Source: UBA1660 sp964462035 (lineage in GTDB: Bacteria; Myxococcota_A; Polyangia; Polyangiales; Houyiibacteriaceae). From it: 64,000 nt of DNA. The notes beneath the pieces were generated by a model. That model saw nothing but the letters and a program-made list of their open reading frames with translations. It was not told where the DNA came from and ran no database searches. The DNA lies in assembly GCA_964462035.1 (NCBI GenBank), contig CAYXAP010000004.1:186001-250000 (forward strand), given 5' to 3'. The position numbers and the translations under genes are program-made. Position 1 is the first letter of the stretch. Each line of letters starts with the position of its first letter. Shown here piece after piece: positions 50,294 through 58,696 of the stretch.

Positions 50294-52575
50294 GGTGCCT
50301 GCTCCGGTTCGACCATTCGGTACGCGCTGCTCGCGACGACCGCTTCGATGAGGGCGCGGTAGCTCCGGTCGGCATCCCGGAAGGCGTCGGTGAGGGTCTC
50401 GAGCTCGGTGCTCGTCGGCTCTCGGCGGACGAGTCGACGCCAGGCCTGCTCCGCTGCACATGACTCGAAGCCATCGCCAGCGGCGAGATCGGCCTCGACC
50501 ATCGCCCTGGGGCCGTCGTCCATCCGGGTGTAGTGCGCCTCGTCGCGGTACACGGCGGGCCAGAGGTGACCGGCGTACGCCGCCTCGGTATCGCCGAAGC
50601 TCGACCAGTTGGCGTAGAGCGTCTCGCACTCCTCGCGGAGGTCGCCCCCCACCACGACGCCGCCGGGAACGAAGGGGTTCTCGGCGCCGTCGCCGCACTG
50701 GTACAGCCGGCCCGTGCGGCTCGTCCCGTCACCGCCGACCATGCAGTAGCGGCAGGCCTCGTTCACGGGCGGATACACCGCGGGGTCGAGGTAGCGCCCG
50801 GAGCGGTCGGGGTAGCGAGCGAAGTAGAGGCCGTCGGTCTCGAGCCGAGCGTGGCAGCTGCTGCATCCGGAGCGCTCCGCGATGTCCGGATTCGCGTCCT
50901 CGGGGTCGGGCTGGGGCGCGTAGTCGAACTCGCTGCTGCAGAGGAACTGACGCCGGTACTGGGCGACCCGGGCGCGCGCGGTCGGGAAGCGCAGCAGGAA
51001 TTCGAGCGTGGTCAGGATCCCCGCGTGATTCTCCGTGCGCTCGATCGGCACCCAGCCGTCGTCTTCGTAGTCGACCTCCTCGAGGGCCGCTTCCGGGCCG
51101 ACCGGACTGGTGACACGAATGTCGCCTTGGCCAGAGAGGGCCGGCCACTGGTAGCGCCAGGCCAGAGCCAGCGGACCGTTCACGAACGAGCGACGGGTCC
51201 GCAGGATGTCCAGGTAGTCCTCGTCGGCGGCGACGACGGAGCGAATGATCCGCAGGGGCTCCTGCTCGATGGCGGACCGCAGCCGATGCTCGGTCCGGGT
51301 CTCGTCGTCCGTGTCGTGCTCCCGTTGTGATGGCTGGCAGTAGACCCCCAGCGGTCCGCAGCCGCAGGAGGGGTCCTCGATGGAGAACCCGCGCTCCGAA
51401 CGGACCTCCGCGCAGCTCACCGGATTGCCGTCGACGTCCCGCCGAACGAGGCCGTGCTCCCGCTGCTGTGCTTCGACGGCGCAGGTCCGGATCGGCACGC
51501 CGCGCGACCAATAGTGCTCCACCCATCGCCAGCCATCCCGCATCGCGTTGTAGGTCGCGGGGCGACCTGGGCGACCGCCACGGGCGGGCTTGCTGCCGCG
51601 GCCACCTTCGGCGAACTCGGCCGCGTAGTCGCAGGCATTGATGATCCGCTCGTATCCGTCGGGGCAGCGCATGCCCGGTACGTCGAGCTCGTGCCGGCCC
51701 TCCGGGTCGTCTCCGGCGGCGGTCATGTCGGCGTAGCAGTCGTGGTTCTGGTCGCCGTCGGTATCGAGGTGCCCCGGGACCGAGTCACGATCTCCGCAGC
51801 TGGTTTGGAAGCAGTAGTTCTGACAGTGCTGCCAATCTCGAATGGGCATGACCATGCCCCAGTGGTCCGCGTCCTCGCTGTAGTACGTCGCGGTGTACGA
51901 CTCCCCGTTGCCGCTGTCCTCGGCCGACACGACGTACCGGTTGGCCGGCGTGCCGACCACCGAAGGGTCGGGGTACTCGGCCTCGGCTCGCATGTCGCAG
52001 AAGTGGGCCGGATGGGCGTGGCGACCACCCCGGAGGGTGATGCCGGTCCCCTCGCTCTCGAAACCGAGCACGTAGAGCTCCCTCGCTTCCGGGTCGTCGA
52101 CCAGCGTCGGGTCGGCCCCGATGTCGGTCCCGCGCCCGTTCACCGACCAGCCGATGTCCTCCCAGTCTTCGTAGCGAGTGGGGCGCACCGCGCCCAGCGG
52201 GGTCGCGGTCAGGCGGTAGCGCGAGATGTTCGGCCAGAGCACCTCGGCGTGCCATCCTTCGACCTGGTCGAGGAACTCCTCCGATCCCAGCATCTCGGCC
52301 ACCAGCTCACTCGGTACGTCTCCCGTCTCGAGGACTCGCTCGTACTCCGCGTCGGACGGCGGGCGCCCGCGCAGATCGAACGAGAGGCGCCGGAGCAGCT
52401 CGGTCGCCCGGAGCGGTTGCGACTCTGGCTCCGCACCCATGTCGCCGGCCGCCATCTCCGGTGGGCCTCCGCAGCCTTGGAGGACCACGAGAGCCACGAA
52501 CAGAGCCTGAACCACCGATGCCACGTCACCACCGTGCCAGCGCCCCGCCGACGTCGCTGGCGTTTCGCCATACAC
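50290..52575 (-). CDS. Secreted c-type cytochrome-like protein with DUF1549-like start
   Basis: A large lipoprotein (up to 761 residues). The signal VASVVQALFVALVVLQGC is followed by RATELLRRLSFDLRGRPPSDAEYERVL, as in DUF1549/PSCyt proteins of planctomycetes. A Cys-rich insert (HCQNYCFQTSC; ACDYAAEFA; CGCGPLGVYC) is followed by SGCSSCHARLETDGLYF, a CxxCH haem c motif, and CRYCMVGG. It is probably exported, haem-bearing and works with the DUF1501 protein on a polymer. The start is ambiguous: GTG at 52575 is used, GTG at 52524 is nearer the signal. It is coupled by GTGA to the next gene. Confidence 0.8.
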   Translation of the reverse strand: MYGETPATSAGRWHGGDVASVVQALFVALVVLQGCGGPPEMAAGDMGAEPESQPLRATELLRRLSFDLRGRPPSDAEYERVLETGDVPSELVAEMLGSEEFLDQVEGWHAEVLWPNISRYRLTATPLGAVRPTRYEDWEDIGWSVNGRGTDIGADPTLVDDPEARELYVLGFESEGTGITLRGGRHAHPAHFCDMRAEAEYPDPSVVGTPANRYVVSAEDSGNGESYTATYYSEDADHWGMVMPIRDWQHCQNYCFQTSCGDRDSVPGHLDTDGDQNHDCYADMTAAGDDPEGRHELDVPGMRCPDGYERIINACDYAAEFAEGGRGSKPARGGRPGRPATYNAMRDGWRWVEHYWSRGVPIRTCAVEAQQREHGLVRRDVDGNPVSCAEVRSERGFSIEDPSCGCGPLGVYCQPSQREHDTDDETRTEHRLRSAIEQEPLRIIRSVVAADEDYLDILRTRRSFVNGPLALAWRYQWPALSGQGDIRVTSPVGPEAALEEVDYEDDGWVPIERTENHAGILTTLEFLLRFPTARARVAQYRRQFLCSSEFDYAPQPDPEDANPDIAERSGCSSCHARLETDGLYFARYPDRSGRYLDPAVYPPVNEACRYCMVGGDGTSRTGRLYQCGDGAENPFVPGGVVVGGDLREECETLYANWSSFGDTEAAYAGHLWPAVYRDEAHYTRMDDGPRAMVEADLAAGDGFESCAAEQAWRRLVRREPTSTELETLTDAFRDADRSYRALIEAVVASSAYRMVEPEQAP

Positions 52576-52589
52576 CGTATGGACGGGCG

Positions 52590-53180
52590 TCAGTCGCCGG
52601 TGCGGTCGAGAGCCAGCGCGCGGCGGCCCATGCCCAGGATGGCGTCTCGGAGGAAGTCCTCGACCTCAGCAGAGCTCAGCCCGAGATCCTCGGCTCGTGT
52701 CGTGAGCGCAAAGCCGACGAGCAGGTGCTCGATGGCCGTCATCGTGAGCTGCCAGCGCACCTCGTCGCCGCCGACCAGCTTGGCCGCGAGCTTCGCGCCG
52801 TTGGCGATCCATTGGCGGGCCGGCTCCCAGCGCCGCTCCACGAGCCCCCCTCGTTGAAGGGTGTCGAGCCGGCGGGTCAGCAGCAGCTCACGGTGAGTCA
52901 CCGCGAGTCGGTGGATCTCGATGCACATCTCCACGAGTCGCGTCTGCCGGTCGTCGGCGGCGGGGAGGTCGGCCATCGCCGACTGCAGGATCCGGTTGAG
53001 CCCGTCGTGCCAAGGATCGGTGAGCGCATCGAGGAGCTGCTCCATGGCCGAGAAGTAGTACTGCACGGAGCCGACGCTCACGCCTGCTCGCTCGGCGACC
53101 TTGCGGAAGGAGAGAGAGCTCCGCCCTTGCTCTTCGACGAGCGCTCGCGCGGCTTCCAGGATCTTGTCGTGGGTGTCCAT
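52590..53180 (-). CDS. TetR family regulator of secreted DUF1549/DUF1501 operon
   Basis: A 196-residue TetR protein: DKILEAARALVEEQGRSSLSFRKVAERAGVSVGSVQYYFSAMEQLLDALTD is the DNA-binding domain; the rest is a ligand domain (MCIEIHRLAVTHRELLLTRRLDTL; LTMTAIEHLLVGFALTTRAED). It is first in the reverse operon, 14 bases before the cytochrome-like gene, and probably controls that operon. A TATCCT box lies nine bases upstream of the ATG. No clear operator palindrome is seen. Confidence 0.9.
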   Translation of the reverse strand: MDTHDKILEAARALVEEQGRSSLSFRKVAERAGVSVGSVQYYFSAMEQLLDALTDPWHDGLNRILQSAMADLPAADDRQTRLVEMCIEIHRLAVTHRELLLTRRLDTLQRGGLVERRWEPARQWIANGAKLAAKLVGGDEVRWQLTMTAIEHLLVGFALTTRAEDLGLSSAEVEDFLRDAILGMGRRALALDRTGD

Positions 53181-53224
53181 CCCGAGCGAAGGATACAGCG
53201 CTCGCGTTCGTTCGGTCCGTCGAG

Positions 53225-53390
53225 GCCAGCGCGTCGTACGCTCCTCCGCGCATCATCGTGACCCGCGCTTGCCACGGGCTGAAGTAGCGGGGCTCCCGCT
53301 CCACCTCGACGAAGCCGAGGGCTCTCGTAGAGACTCTGCGCACGCTCGCGGGCTCGACCGTGAGCCGAACACGCCGGCAGCCCATGAAGC
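53225..53390 (-). pseudogene. Remnant of GNAT acetyltransferase, C-terminal, frameshifted
   Basis: Reverse-strand translation gives RVRLTVEPASV, then LGFVEVEREPRYFSPWQARVTMMRGG, the end of a GNAT domain. The expected R-A-Q-S-L-Y-E-S-L-G-F joint is only found if the reading frame is changed twice: RAQSLYES is in another frame, and ALGFVEVE returns to the first. Compensating indels are implied. No start or upstream acetyl-CoA loop is visible. It lies in a decayed stretch beside a tyrosinase fragment. Confidence 0.4.
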
Positions 53391-53477
53391 ATCGCAGCTC
53401 CCGATCGAACGGTGTGACCGGCGCTCGGCGGCGTACACTCACAGGACACGTATGAGCGATCGTGCCGAACGCACTCG

Positions 53478-53765
53478 CTACGCGTAGACGTATCCCAACC
53501 GAACGGTACTCAGTGTTTGCGAGACCTTGAGCCTGATCACCGGCGGCGGTTGCAGCACATCCGTGAGGTTCGGAGGCTTCGCCGCCGCCGAGCTGTTGAC
53601 CTTCTGCCAGTCTGCCCAGATCTCGTCGATGAAGGCGTGGTGCATCCAGAACACGGGGTCTGCGGGGGACGCTGCGGTGGCCATCGTTCCGCCAACCGAA
53701 TTGTGTGGCAGGTTGTGGACGGATGGATGGAGCAGTCGCAAAGGATGCTTCGTCTGCGACATCAA
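53478..53765 (-). pseudogene. Tyrosinase C-terminal fragment (CuB half only)
   Basis: A 95-residue reverse frame holds the second copper site of tyrosinases: HNLPHNSVGG (two His ligands) and DPVFWMHHAFIDEIWADWQ (third His). It ends with a normal C-terminus RLGYVYA and a TAG stop. The CuA half is missing, and just before the first ATG the frame is closed by a TGA. It cannot be a working polyphenol oxidase alone. The surrounding DNA seems less GC-rich than the rest. Decay of an acquired gene is the simplest explanation; a real short protein is less likely. Confidence 0.7.
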
Positions 53766-53905
53766 TCACACCGAATTCGGGTGAGGCTGGTCGACCATCC
53801 CGATAGAAGGTCGCAATCAAAGTCGACAGTGTAGTGCGTCATGCGGCAGTGATGCGGTGATGACACTCGAGCGTCAGACGACCACCGCTCCACTCATTCG
53901 TGCGC

Positions 53906-53911
53906 TATCAT
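53906..53911 (+). promoter_or_regulatory. Candidate -10 box, leaderless start of small lipoprotein
   Basis: TATCAT, close to TATAAT, lies seven bases before the ATG at 53919. Confidence 0.45.
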
Positions 53912-53918
53912 TCGCGTC

Positions 53919-54137
53919 ATGGCTCGCCCCATGCTCGTCGCTCTCCTTTGTCTCGCCGGCTGCGGCGGCCAGACCGGCCCGTCAGACACTGCGGACGGTT
54001 CTACTGGCTGTCCCTACAGCCTCGACGATCCCTGCATCGACCAGGACGCCTTGACTCGATGCGAGGCGGCCTACGCTGAATGTGCGGGGGACGTCTTGGT
54101 GCTCGAGAGCTGTCCGCTGCAGTTCGCCTGTCCCTGA
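53919..54137 (+). CDS. Very small Cys-rich lipoprotein
   Basis: A 72-residue protein: MARPMLVALLCLAGC (lipobox LAGC), then GGQTGPSDTADG and a small domain with about six cysteines (CPYSLDDPCIDQDALTRCEAAYAECAGDVLVLESCPLQFACP). Pairs of cysteines with a short helix between them would make a compact disulfide-rich module. It ends before the convergent diguanylate cyclase gene. Small size lowers certainty, but the signal peptide and candidate -10 box support it. Confidence 0.7.
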   Translation: MARPMLVALLCLAGCGGQTGPSDTADGSTGCPYSLDDPCIDQDALTRCEAAYAECAGDVLVLESCPLQFACP

Positions 54138-54238
54138 GCCTCGTCCGGGGCTTCGTCGCCTCGGGCGGCTCGCGCCATCTCTTCGTGGCTCGAAGACGCG
54201 TTCGACGGCCCGGCTCACTGCCGAAGCCGAGCCGTGTT

Positions 54239-56365
54239 TCAAGCGCTCTGGACGTTGTCGCGGCCGGAGTGCTTGGCGGCGTAGAGCGCCTTGTCGCTGG
54301 CCTCGAAGAGCGCGTGGCTGTCATCCGCGTGGTGCGGGTAGGTGGCGACGCCGAGGCTGGCGGTGACGTTGAGCTTGCCGAGCTCGGTGCGGAAGGTGGT
54401 GGCCTTCAGCTCCTCGCGGATTCGCTCGGCGAGGAGGAACGCGCCCTCGGTGTCGGTCTCCTCGCAGAGCACGCAGAACTCTTCGCCGCCGAAGCGGGCG
54501 ACGATGTCGGTCTCGCGCTTGGCCCGCTGGAGGATGGCGCCGAGCTCCTTGATGACGACGTCGCCGGTGGCGTGGCCGTAGGTGTCGTTGACGCTCTTGA
54601 AGTGGTCGATGTCGGTGACGATCAGGCTGAGCTGGCGGCCGAAGCGAGTGGCCGAACGGAGCTTGCGGTCGAGCTCCTCGAGGAAGGCGCGCTTGTTGAG
54701 GCAGCCGGTGAGACCGTCGGTGGTCGCCATCTGCTCGAGGCGGCGCACGGCCTGGGCGTTGCTCAGCGAGACCGCGAGCTGGTTCGCCAGCACCTGGAGC
54801 GTGGGGCGGACCATCTGGTCGTAGACGCCGGGGCGCTCGGCGGCGAGGGCCACGGTGCCAATGGCGTCCTCACGGACGACGAGCGGAAGGATGAGCAGGG
54901 ACTTCATGCCCTCGAGATTCGCGCGCTTGGTGAAGACCACCTGCTGCTGCAGATCCACCTCGCCGCGATAGGGCAGGTAGTGCCGGTTCTTCACCGCCAT
55001 CGCGGTCAGGCTGGTGTTGTCGCGGAAGGTCAGCGAGGTGAACCGATCGGCGTCCTTGCCGGTGACGCGCCGCACCCGGTGCCGGCGGTCGGACGGGTCG
55101 TAGAGCGTGATGGCCGCGAAGTCGTAGGGCGCGATCTCGGCGGCGGCCTCCAGGCCCGCGTCGAGCACGGCCTCTTCGTCGAGGGCGGCGCCGAGCATCT
55201 GGCTGGCGCGGTAGAGGATGGTCTGCTCGCGCTTGCTGCGCTCGAGCTGCACGAAGACCCGCTCGTTCTCGAGTGCGCGGAGCAGGTGCGCGATGGTGCT
55301 CTCGAGGAGCGCCTCTTCCTTCTCGGTGAACGGGCGGTCGGCGATCCGGTCGGCGCAGAGCACGCCGCGGACCTGGCCGTTCTCGACGATGGGCACACCC
55401 AGGAACGCCTGCACGAGCGCGGGGCCGTCGTAGTAGCAGAGCCCCTTGTAGCCGGGGCGGAGGTGCTCGAGGTTCATGGTCGATTGGCGCTTCACGACCG
55501 CGCCCACAGCACCCTCACCGGCGCCGAAGGGGCCCTCGGCCACGTGTTCGGAGTCGGTGACCAGCTCGACGATCCGGAGCTGCTCCTCGTCGTCGCCGCG
55601 CATCAGCAGCACGCAGGTGTGCAGGTCGAGCGTGCGATGGAGCAGCTGCAGCACGTGGTAGAGCTGCTGATGCACCTCTTCGACGCTGGAGCGGAAGAGG
55701 CGCTCCTCGTCGCTGGCGCCACCGGCCGCCGGCGCGCTCACCAAGCGGAACATCCGCGACTCGTGGCGGAGCTTCTCGCGCTCGTGATCGAGGGCGCGGC
55801 GGGCGCCATCGCGAACCCGGGCGATCTCCGCGCGGGTGAAGAGCAGGTTGAGCACGCCGAAGAAGGCGACGAAGACCGCGTGGGTCGCGAAGGGGGCGAT
55901 CTCGCCGCGTGCCTCGGTGCCGAAGTAGAGCGCGGCCTCGAGGCCGAGCGCGATCACCACGAGCATCGCGCCGACGGGCTGCCGGGCGAAGGCCGCCACG
56001 AAGGCGACGACGGCGTAGACGAGCGGGTAGAGCGGGCCGGTCAGCCCGCCGAAGACCTGCACCGCCGCGTGGGCGGCGACCAGCGCCATCGCGCCGAGCT
56101 CGAGATCGATCCAGGCGATGCCCTCGTCCTGTCGCTCGCCGCGCAGGAACTGCTTTCGCCGCGCGGCGAGACGTGCACCGAAGACCGCGGCCCAGGCGAC
56201 GGCGACCGCGGCGTGCTCGAGCCTCAGGGCGTCGGGCTCGACCCGGAAGATGCCCAGGAAGTCGAGGGCCGCCACGGCGAACGCGGTCAGCAATCCATAG
56301 GATCCCCGCACGGTCCGGCGGAAGGTCAGGGCAGCGTGCACCAGCGTCGTCATCGCTCGTTTCAT
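54239..56365 (-). CDS. GAF-GGDEF diguanylate cyclase with N-terminal membrane domain
   Basis: A 708-residue protein. N-terminal membrane segments (GLLTAFAVAALDFLGIF; AAVAVAWAAVFGARLA; LGAMALVAAHAAVQVFGG; PLVYAVVAFVAAFA; LVVIALGLEAALYFG; HAVFVAFFGVLNLLFT) are followed by a coiled linker, two GAF-like domains (DLHTCVLLMRGDDEEQLRIVEL...; LYRASQMLGAALDEEAVLDAGLEAA...) and a GGDEF domain. The active-site sequence is GGEEF and the inhibitory I-site RETD lies five residues before it, so it should make c-di-GMP under product control. The start used is MKRAM at 56365. Confidence 0.93.
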   Translation of the reverse strand: MKRAMTTLVHAALTFRRTVRGSYGLLTAFAVAALDFLGIFRVEPDALRLEHAAVAVAWAAVFGARLAARRKQFLRGERQDEGIAWIDLELGAMALVAAHAAVQVFGGLTGPLYPLVYAVVAFVAAFARQPVGAMLVVIALGLEAALYFGTEARGEIAPFATHAVFVAFFGVLNLLFTRAEIARVRDGARRALDHEREKLRHESRMFRLVSAPAAGGASDEERLFRSSVEEVHQQLYHVLQLLHRTLDLHTCVLLMRGDDEEQLRIVELVTDSEHVAEGPFGAGEGAVGAVVKRQSTMNLEHLRPGYKGLCYYDGPALVQAFLGVPIVENGQVRGVLCADRIADRPFTEKEEALLESTIAHLLRALENERVFVQLERSKREQTILYRASQMLGAALDEEAVLDAGLEAAAEIAPYDFAAITLYDPSDRRHRVRRVTGKDADRFTSLTFRDNTSLTAMAVKNRHYLPYRGEVDLQQQVVFTKRANLEGMKSLLILPLVVREDAIGTVALAAERPGVYDQMVRPTLQVLANQLAVSLSNAQAVRRLEQMATTDGLTGCLNKRAFLEELDRKLRSATRFGRQLSLIVTDIDHFKSVNDTYGHATGDVVIKELGAILQRAKRETDIVARFGGEEFCVLCEETDTEGAFLLAERIREELKATTFRTELGKLNVTASLGVATYPHHADDSHALFEASDKALYAAKHSGRDNVQSA

Positions 56366-56461
56366 GCAGTACGCAGTTGGGGGCGCTCTGGGCAAGAAAG
56401 CGACGGGTCCGGGCGAGCGTCGTTTCGGTGCTGAAACTGGGTCCCGGCGCGCTCGCCCGCG

Positions 56462-56467
56462 TAGGAT
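56462..56467 (+). promoter_or_regulatory. Candidate -10 box, leaderless start of 56475 gene
   Basis: TAGGAT lies seven bases before the GTG at 56475. Confidence 0.38.
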
Positions 56468-56474
56468 CGGTGTC

Positions 56475-57197
56475 GTGGAGCTGGCCCGCCTCGAACCGGC
56501 AAAGATCCTCGAGACCGCCGAGCGGCTCGAGAAGCGGATCGAGGAGCGCTTTCCGGAGTCCGGACTGTCTCGCGTGTGCTCCCAACTGGTCGAGCTCTGC
56601 TCCCACGCGAACGAGACCTGCCACCAGATCCGCGAGCCGAACTGGTTGGTGCGGATCCCGAGCTACGGGCTGCTCATCTTGATGATCCTCGCGTCGGTCG
56701 GTGCGCTGCTGATCGCGATGTTCGGCGGCAAGGACCACGGCGGCATCAGCTGGGCCGAGGGCCTGCAGGTCGCCGAAGCGGCCATCAACGACGTGCTCCT
56801 CCTCGGCGCGGCAGGCTGGTTCCTCGCGAGCTACGAGGTCCGCCGGAAGCGCACCCGGGTCGTCGGCGCGCTCCACCGGCTGCGCACGCTCGCGCACCTC
56901 ATCGACGTGCACCAGCTGAGCAAGACCCCCGGAATGATCGGCCAGACCCAGGCCCACACCCCCAGCAGCCCCAAGCGGACCTTCTCCCGCTTCCAGATGG
57001 GCCGCTACCTCGACTACTGCAGCGAGATGCTCGCGCTCAACGGCAAGGTCGCCGCCCTCTATGGCGACGGCTTCGACGACCCGGAGGCGATCCGCGCGGT
57101 CACCGAGGTCGAGGAGCTCTGCATCGGCCTACAGCGGAAGATCTGGCAGAAGATGATCCTCCTCCGCGGCAGCGGCACCGCCGTCCGCGCAGGCTAG
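56475..57197 (+). CDS. Hypothetical membrane protein with two TM helices
   Basis: A 240-residue protein, GTG start. An N-terminal amphipathic helical part (LEPAKILETAERLEKRIEERFPE) precedes two membrane helices (YGLLILMILASVGALLIAMFGG; INDVLLLGAAGWFLASYE) and a cytoplasmic C-terminal helical domain (HRLRTLAHLIDVHQLSKTPGMIGQ; MGRYLDYCSEMLALNGKVAALYG). No family name is known to me. Its stop overlaps the convergent response-regulator stop by four bases (CTAG). Confidence 0.8.
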   Translation: MELARLEPAKILETAERLEKRIEERFPESGLSRVCSQLVELCSHANETCHQIREPNWLVRIPSYGLLILMILASVGALLIAMFGGKDHGGISWAEGLQVAEAAINDVLLLGAAGWFLASYEVRRKRTRVVGALHRLRTLAHLIDVHQLSKTPGMIGQTQAHTPSSPKRTFSRFQMGRYLDYCSEMLALNGKVAALYGDGFDDPEAIRAVTEVEELCIGLQRKIWQKMILLRGSGTAVRAG

Positions 57198-57574
57198 ACG
57201 CGGAGCGTGGAGCGGACCATGGCGACCAGGTCGTCCCGGTCGAAGGGCTTGGTGAGGTAGTGGCGGGCGCCGGCGTTGATGCCGTCGACGATGTCTCTCG
57301 GGCGGTCCTTCGCGGTCAGGAAGATGACCGGGATGCGGCCGAGCTTGGAGTCTCGCCGGAGCATCTTGGAGAGCGTGAAGCCATCGAGGCCGGGCATCAT
57401 CACGTCGGTGATGAGTAGGTCGACACCGGGGTTCTCGCGCAGCCAAGCGAGGGCCTTCTCTCCGTCTTCCACGGTGTAGACCGTGGCGAAGTCGCGCACC
57501 GCGACCTCGATGAGCCTGCGGATGGCCGGGTCGTCTTCGGCCACCAGCACGTGTCGTTCCTTCGACTTGGCCAT
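57194..57574 (-). CDS. Single-domain response regulator (receiver only)
   Basis: A 126-residue receiver domain. HVLVAEDDPAIRRLIEVA has the acidic pair, LLITDVMMPGLDG has the phospho-acceptor Asp, VIFLTAKD has the Thr/Ser switch, and HYLTKPFDRDDL has the conserved Lys. No output domain. It works as a phosphate relay or by docking on a partner. No histidine kinase is near. AGAGG occurs before the ATG. Confidence 0.93.
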   Translation of the reverse strand: MAKSKERHVLVAEDDPAIRRLIEVAVRDFATVYTVEDGEKALAWLRENPGVDLLITDVMMPGLDGFTLSKMLRRDSKLGRIPVIFLTAKDRPRDIVDGINAGARHYLTKPFDRDDLVAMVRSTLRV

Positions 57575-57597
57575 GAGTGAACCTCTAGGGCTCGCGG

Positions 57598-58266
57598 CTA
57601 GTCGGGCAAGAGGTCGGCGAAGACGAAGCCGTCGCGCTCGACGATCCCACCCGGCGTGACCGCGATCGGCTCGGCGAAACAGGGGGCCGCGTAGCAGAAG
57701 GTGTGGGCCTCGCCCTTCTCGCCGCAGGGGTCGACGCCGTCGGGGAGGTCGTCGAGCAGATCGTGATCCCAGTGGCGGCCGGCGAAGCTGGGGTCGAGCT
57801 GCTTCGGATCCACGCAGGTGATCCAGGCCTTGAGCCCGGAGTCGACCATGGTCCGCGCGAGCTGGTCGGTCGGCAGGCCCCAGATCGGGAAGATGGGCTC
57901 GATGCCGGTGCCCTCCATGCGCGAGATCCGGTAGTCGCGGACGTCCTCGAGGAAGAGGTCGCCGAAGGCCATGACCTCGACGCCGGCCTCATGGGCCTGG
58001 GCGATCGCGCCCTTCATCCGCTCCTCGTAGGCCTCGTTCGAGCACGGTGAGGGCAGGTCGACGGCGATCAGCGGGAGGCCGGCGGCGTCGGCCTGCGCCT
58101 GGAGCAGGGTCCGGCGAACGGCGTGCATCGCCACCCGGTCCGCCTCTTCGTTCAGCGTGGTCAGCAGGCCGACCACCTCGACGTCGTCGCGCTCGCGTAG
58201 CGCGCCGAGTGCCCACGCGGAGTCCTTGCCCGAGCTCCACGAGAGCCAGCACTTCTTCTTCGCCAT
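57598..58266 (-). CDS. Dph6-like ATP pyrophosphatase (diphthine-ammonia ligase family)
   Basis: A 222-residue PP-loop enzyme. LSWSSGKDSAWAL is the ATP-binding PP-loop. The rest matches the Dph6/MJ0570 family: LLTTLNEEADRVAMHAVRR, MAFGDLFLEDVRDYRISRMEGTGIEPIFPIWG, and WITCVDPKQLDPSFAGRHWD. In eukaryotes and archaea it amidates diphthine; bacterial members have unclear substrates, as bacteria lack diphthamide. The role is therefore not assigned. Confidence 0.88.
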   Translation of the reverse strand: MAKKKCWLSWSSGKDSAWALGALRERDDVEVVGLLTTLNEEADRVAMHAVRRTLLQAQADAAGLPLIAVDLPSPCSNEAYEERMKGAIAQAHEAGVEVMAFGDLFLEDVRDYRISRMEGTGIEPIFPIWGLPTDQLARTMVDSGLKAWITCVDPKQLDPSFAGRHWDHDLLDDLPDGVDPCGEKGEAHTFCYAAPCFAEPIAVTPGGIVERDGFVFADLLPD

Positions 58267-58272
58267 GGGACC

Positions 58273-58278
58273 CGCTTA
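58273..58278 (-). promoter_or_regulatory. Candidate -10 box, leaderless start of Dph6-like gene
   Basis: On the reverse strand TAAGCG lies six bases before the ATG at 58266. The same hexamer precedes the gene at 2784. Confidence 0.35.
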
Positions 58279-58292
58279 GCACGGGGTTCCCC

Positions 58293-58580
58293 TCAGTCCG
58301 CCGGGAACTGAAAGACGAGCTCGCCCTCGCGAATCATCCCCAGCTCGTCGCGGGCGACGCGCTCGATGGCGGCCGGATCGTTGCGGAGCCCCTCGACCTC
58401 ACGCTCCAGGGCGCGGACCTCGGCTTCGAGCCGAGCGTTCGCCTCCTGCACCTCGCCGAGCTCGCTCTTGAGCACCCGGTATCGCGGAAGCCCACGCTCG
58501 TCGAGGATGCGCAGCGGCACCGCGACGATCGCGAGCACCAGCAGCGCGAAGGGCAAGAGCCAGGCGTGCCGCGAGGACAT
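58293..58580 (-). CDS. ftsB: Cell-division protein FtsB (DivIC family)
   Basis: A 95-residue small bitopic protein. A short cytoplasmic start (MSSRHAW), one membrane helix (LLPFALLVLAIVAVPLRIL), then a leucine-zipper-like coiled coil (LKSELGEVQEANARLEAEVRALEREVEGLRNDPAAIERVARDELGMIREGELVF). The RDELGMIREGE-like end is diagnostic of the FtsB/DivIC family. In the divisome it joins FtsL and FtsQ. It is divergent from hrcA. Start: MSSRHA at 58580 rather than 58592. Confidence 0.88.
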   Translation of the reverse strand: MSSRHAWLLPFALLVLAIVAVPLRILDERGLPRYRVLKSELGEVQEANARLEAEVRALEREVEGLRNDPAAIERVARDELGMIREGELVFQFPAD

Positions 58581-58696
58581 GGGCCCGACCATCGCCGACG
58601 CTCCCGAGCCCCGTCCAGAAACCGGGGCAGGGCCGCGGCTCCGTGGAGCGTGAAGCGTGCAGGGATCGGTGCGCTGGAGTAGCCTCCGAGGACCGG

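Noticed and set aside
54080..56434. A 784-residue forward frame opposite the diguanylate cyclase
   Set aside because: The reverse strand encodes clear GAF and GGDEF domains; the forward frame is low-complexity Glu/Leu/Val.
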